A stretch of 9,163 nucleotides of DNA, taken from positions 1 through 9,163 of the forward strand of contig CALAXS010000147.1 in NCBI GenBank assembly GCA_937895305.1, read 5' to 3'. The position numbers were made by a program, and so were the translations under genes. Origin of the DNA: an uncultured bacterium. Lineage in GTDB: Bacteria > Hydrogenedentota > Hydrogenedentia > Hydrogenedentales > JAEUWI01. Shown piece by piece: positions 7,605 to 9,163 of the stretch. The stretch's first letter is position 1. Each line of letters opens with the position of its first letter. The notes under the pieces were generated by a model. That model did not search any database. It saw nothing but the letters and a program-made list of their open reading frames with translations, and had not been told where the DNA came from.

Positions 7605-7629
7605 GCTATAACAACGATTTCGCGAAATC
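7605..7629 (-). promoter_or_regulatory. Sigma-operon upstream region: 14-bp palindrome and candidate -10
   Basis: A perfect 14-bp palindrome GATTTCGCGAAATC covers 7616-7629, and TATAGC (minus strand, 7610-7605) is a possible -10; the matching -35 is poor (GTGAGA at 17 nt). If the -10 is real, the palindrome lies in the spacer and could be an operator. A palindrome of this length is expected by chance about once in 16 kb, so support is modest. Confidence 0.3.
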
Positions 7630-7755
7630 TCACGCACTCCGGCTCAGCTGTGCCCCGAAGTGCCTACCCTAATAACGAACGAAAACCCGAAGTGTTTACT
7701 AAAAATATCGCCCAAACCCAAAACAAGTTCCAAAACACCCATAATATCCTCCCCA

Positions 7756-7930
7756 CCCCTCTCTCTTCCCCCTCCTCTTCTCTTCTCTCCTCCCTTTTCT
7801 CTCCTCCTCTCTTCCCCTCTTCCCCTCTTCCTCTCTCTCTTTTCCCCTTCGCGCCTTCGCGCCTTCGCGCCTTTGCGTGATCCTCCCTCCCCCTCTTCTC
7901 TGTGCCCTCTGTGTCCTCTGTGGTTAAATA
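7756..7930 (+). repeat. Dispersed pyrimidine-rich intergenic repeat, copy 2
   Basis: A 95-nt run containing only C and T (7756-7850) leads into four 8-bp units: three CCTTCGCG and one CCTTTGCG (7846-7877). Next comes TGATCCTC, then three 9-bp units (TCTGTGCCC, TCTGTGTCC, TCTGTGGTT; 7899-7925) and AAATA. Same order and orientation as copy 1, but with one 8-bp module instead of two, four units in it instead of two, and three 9-bp units instead of two, so the internal units expand and contract. It lies between divergent genes. No transposase or terminal inverted repeats are visible. Confidence 0.8.
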
Positions 7931-7985
7931 TCCCCCTCTTTCTTCTCTATTCCCCCCCATATTACCCCTAAAATTCACAGATGCA

Positions 7986-8014
7986 TTTCAAACACCAAAC
8001 TGCTAAACTTTAAT
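7986..8014 (+). promoter_or_regulatory. Candidate promoter for the 65-residue protein gene
   Basis: TTTCAA (7986-7991), a 17-nt spacer, then TTTAAT (8009-8014). The -35 is weak, so this is only the best candidate in the leader; it would give a message with a leader of about 55 nt. Confidence 0.3.
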
Positions 8015-8074
8015 ACACTACAGCGCAAGAACCAGACTTTACACACCCCTCAAAAAGAGCCGGAGACTAAAAAA

Positions 8075-8272
8075 ATGATATATGTAAAGACATTCAAAGG
8101 CTACGAAGACAAAGTCCAGCAACTCGACGATGCCGTCAACCACTGGATCGTGGAAAACAAAGTCGATGTCCGGGGCATAGAAAGTGCCCTCAGTCACGAA
8201 CACCAGGGCCGTGCCGCCTCTGGCGACCTCATTTACACTGTCCTTTACAAAGCCGACGCCCCGGTCGCCTGA
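8075..8272 (+). CDS. Small 65-residue protein, possibly Cse60-like
   Basis: 65 residues, supported by GGAG at 8062-8065, 9 nt before the ATG, and by ending just before a gene-end terminator. It has the plan MIYVKTF, an amphipathic stretch with L17, V21 and W24, a V30-D-V-R-G-I core strand, then SGDLIYTVLYKA at 49-60, i.e. a likely beta-alpha-beta-beta small fold. The short V-K-x-F start, mid helix and final aromatic strand recall the approximately 60-residue Cse60 small proteins of Bacillus, but the similarity is by eye only. No signal peptide, membrane segment or cysteine is present, so it is probably cytoplasmic. It is a monocistronic gene convergent with the histone-like gene. I cannot assign a function. 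Confidence 0.72.
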   Translation: MIYVKTFKGYEDKVQQLDDAVNHWIVENKVDVRGIESALSHEHQGRAASGDLIYTVLYKADAPVA

Positions 8273-8288
8273 TTCCACGAATATAAAC

Positions 8289-8326
8289 AAAAAAAGAGCC
8301 ACAGACATGGTCAAAGTCTGTGGCTC
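8289..8326 (-). terminator. Rho-independent terminator of the histone-like gene
   Basis: Perfect 11-bp stem: GAGCCACAGAC (8296-8306) pairs with GTCTGTGGCTC (8316-8326) across a 9-nt loop. On the minus strand the stem is followed at once by seven U (8295-8289). It lies 24 nt beyond the stop of the lysine-rich gene. On the plus strand there is no U-tract, so it would terminate the plus-strand small gene poorly at best. Confidence 0.9.
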
Positions 8327-8350
8327 AAACGATTTAGAGAATTAAATCAG

Positions 8351-8785
8351 CTACTTTTTCTTCTTCGCAGCTTTTTTCTTTGCAGCGGGTTTCTTCTTCG
8401 CTACCGTCTTGGCAGCAGCTTTTTTCTTCGCTGGTTTCTTCTTCGCAGCCTTTTTCTTTGCAGCGGGTTTCTTCTTGGCTGCAGCTTTCTTCTTGGCTGG
8501 TTTCTTCTTCGCAGCCTTTTTCTTGGCAGCTGGCTTCTTCTTCGCAGCAGCCTTTTTCTTGGCAGCTGGCTTCTTCTTCGCAGCAGCTTTCTTCTTGGCT
8601 GGTTTCTTCTTCGCTGCCTTCTTCTTGGCAGCCGGTTTCTTCTTGGCTACTTTTTTCTTAACTGCAGCCTTTTTCTTTGCCGGTTTCTTCTTGGCTACTT
8701 TTTTCTTAACTGCAGCCTTCTTCTTTGCCGGTTTCTTCTTTGCCGCCGGTTTCTTTTTGGCGGCCTTCTTCTTTGCAGCGGCCAT
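8351..8785 (-). CDS. Lysine-block histone H1-like DNA-binding protein
   Basis: 144 residues, of which 77 are Lys; nearly all the rest are Ala, Pro and Val. It consists of 24 KKK blocks plus a final KKKK, separated by 2-3 residue spacers (AA, PA, PAA, AAA, AAV, VA). One block is broken, reading AKTVA at 124-128. There is no globular domain, so the whole protein resembles the C-terminal tail of eukaryotic histone H1, chlamydial Hc2 and AlgP-type bacterial proteins, which bind and compact DNA through charge. Start: AAGGAG (8799-8794) 8 nt before ATG, with a good promoter upstream. The coding DNA contains tandem repeats, including two 48-bp units (8636-8683, 8684-8731) differing at one synonymous base, so its length likely varies between strains. 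The nucleoid role is inferred from composition. Confidence 0.88.
   Translation of the reverse strand: MAAAKKKAAKKKPAAKKKPAKKKAAVKKKVAKKKPAKKKAAVKKKVAKKKPAAKKKAAKKKPAKKKAAAKKKPAAKKKAAAKKKPAAKKKAAKKKPAKKKAAAKKKPAAKKKAAKKKPAKKKAAAKTVAKKKPAAKKKAAKKKK
8636..8731. repeat. 48-bp tandem duplication inside the histone-like gene
   Basis: Units 8636-8683 and 8684-8731 are identical except for one base, a synonymous Lys codon change. Each encodes PAKKKAAVKKKVAKKK (16 residues). Such near-identity points to a recent duplication by slippage or unequal recombination. Confidence 0.9.
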
Positions 8786-8816
8786 GTGGCTCTCTCCTTG
8801 TTGTTCACTACCTTCT

Positions 8817-8845
8817 GCTATAGCATGGCAAAAGAGTCATGACAA
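8817..8845 (-). promoter_or_regulatory. Sigma70-type promoter of the histone-like gene
   Basis: On the minus strand: TTGTCA (8845-8840), 17-nt spacer, TATAGC (8822-8817) preceded by TGC, i.e. an extended -10. The start would be near 8810, giving a leader of about 25 nt with the AAGGAG at 8799-8794. Confidence 0.7.
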
Positions 8846-8882
8846 CAAGTCATGGCTCCAAACACTTCAGATTAGCTGAAGT
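8838..8882. promoter_or_regulatory. Two inverted repeats at the histone-like gene promoter
   Basis: CATGAC-AACAA-GTCATG (8838-8854) overlaps the -35 box. ACTTCAG-ATTAG-CTGAAGT (8864-8882) lies just upstream. The first is placed where a repressor would block RNA polymerase. They could instead be hairpins; neither has a U-tract. Confidence 0.4.
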
Positions 8883-9163
8883 ACCGCCGTACACGAATAT
8901 CACTTAGGACACCCGGGTAGCGAATTTTTATACACAATCCTGCGAACTGCAAGATTGCGAAGAAACAAACTTGCACACCACTCATTTTTTAAAAAACCAC
9001 CTTCGTATTTTTTTAAAAAATAAGGACACACACGTTTGTGTTCTCACGAAAACAAACTTCACTTACGCGCTTGTAAATACAAAAAATTGCTTCCACAAAA
9101 ACGCAAATTCAAGACGATTCAATTTAGCACTGAAAAATGTGTAACAGACAACGGAGAAAAAGG
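8883..9163. other. AT-rich gene-free leader at the window edge
   Basis: No gene is seen. It contains T6A6 (8985-8996) and T7A6 (9008-9020) tracts with centres 24 bp apart, and ends with GGAG (9153-9156) in an A-rich context. That could be the ribosome binding site of a plus-strand gene starting just past the window. No promoter is convincing. Confidence 0.5.

Larger units (their letters stand above)
7556..8074. other. 519-nt gene-free divergent region
   Basis: No credible gene on either strand. It holds the sigma-operon leader and palindrome (7556-7640), a pair of CCCGAAGTG direct repeats 32 bp apart (7654-7662, 7686-7694), the pyrimidine tract and repeat copy 2 (7756-7930), and an AT-richer leader for the 65-residue protein (7970-8074). 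Confidence 0.75.

Noticed and set aside
7556..7633. Upstream ATG start for the sigma factor
   Set aside because: It adds 26 residues that do not match the family, while the ATG at 7555 has a good AAGGA at proper distance.
7846..7925. CRISPR-like array
   Set aside because: The units are 8-9 bp, directly adjacent with no unique spacers, and no cas genes are present.
7664..7978. Arg/Glu/Gly-rich minus-strand frame in the gene-free region
   Set aside because: It is a translation of the dispersed repeat and pyrimidine tract; no ribosome binding site and no similarity beyond the repeat.
8409..8879. 156-residue Phe/Ala-rich plus-strand frame that could look like a membrane protein
   Set aside because: It is the exact antisense of the lysine-block gene (AAG/AAA reads as TTC/TTT), which has its own ribosome binding site, promoter and terminator.
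8963..9059. AAACAAACTT direct repeat pair, 87 bp apart
   Set aside because: A 10-nt A/C-rich match in an AT-rich region is not far from chance and has no supporting context.

Overview
The window is bacterial chromosomal DNA with short intergenic gaps and mostly clear Shine-Dalgarno sites. Several traits together point to an uncultivated, Planctomycetes-like or other environmental phylum rather than a proteobacterial or firmicute model: an XPB/RAD25-type helicase, an ECF sigma factor paired with a membrane protein that fuses an anti-sigma-like N-terminus to a YfbK-type von Willebrand A module, a lysine-block histone-H1-like protein, and two copies of a dispersed intergenic repeat. I cannot fix the phylum from this sequence alone.

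Layout. (1) Positions 53-2323, plus strand: a probable two-gene operon of a ROK-like ASKHA-fold kinase and a PIG-L/LmbE zinc deacetylase, 18 nt apart. The pairing suggests handling of an N-acetylated (amino) sugar. (2) A dRS3-like ATTCCC-N8-GGGAAT palindrome lies at 2338-2357, followed by the XPB-type helicase (2461-4143), whose start has no Shine-Dalgarno but an extended -10 box just upstream. (3) 4145-4343: a pyrimidine-rich dispersed repeat (copy 1) and a Rho-independent terminator serving the minus-strand operon. (4) 4357-7555, minus strand: an ECF sigma factor followed 13 nt later by an 883-residue anti-sigma-like/vWA membrane protein; transcription runs from 7555 toward 4357. (5) 7556-8074: a 519-nt gene-free region with the sigma upstream region, a 95-nt uninterrupted pyrimidine tract and repeat copy 2. 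(6) 8075-8272, plus: a 65-residue small protein of uncertain family. (7) 8291-8326: a strong terminator acting on the minus strand. (8) 8351-8785, minus: a 144-residue lysine/alanine/proline repeat protein with a good sigma70-type promoter upstream that overlaps an inverted repeat. (9) 8883-9163: an AT-rich gene-free leader ending in a possible ribosome binding site for a plus-strand gene just beyond the window.

The most interesting unit is the sigma/anti-sigma-vWA pair. The membrane partner places a complete MIDAS-bearing vWA domain and a YfbK-type C-terminal domain outside the membrane, joined by a long low-complexity linker to a cytoplasmic segment located where an anti-sigma factor would be. 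It looks like a signalling pair in which an extracytoplasmic adhesive or metal-binding module controls a sigma factor; that function is inferred, not shown.
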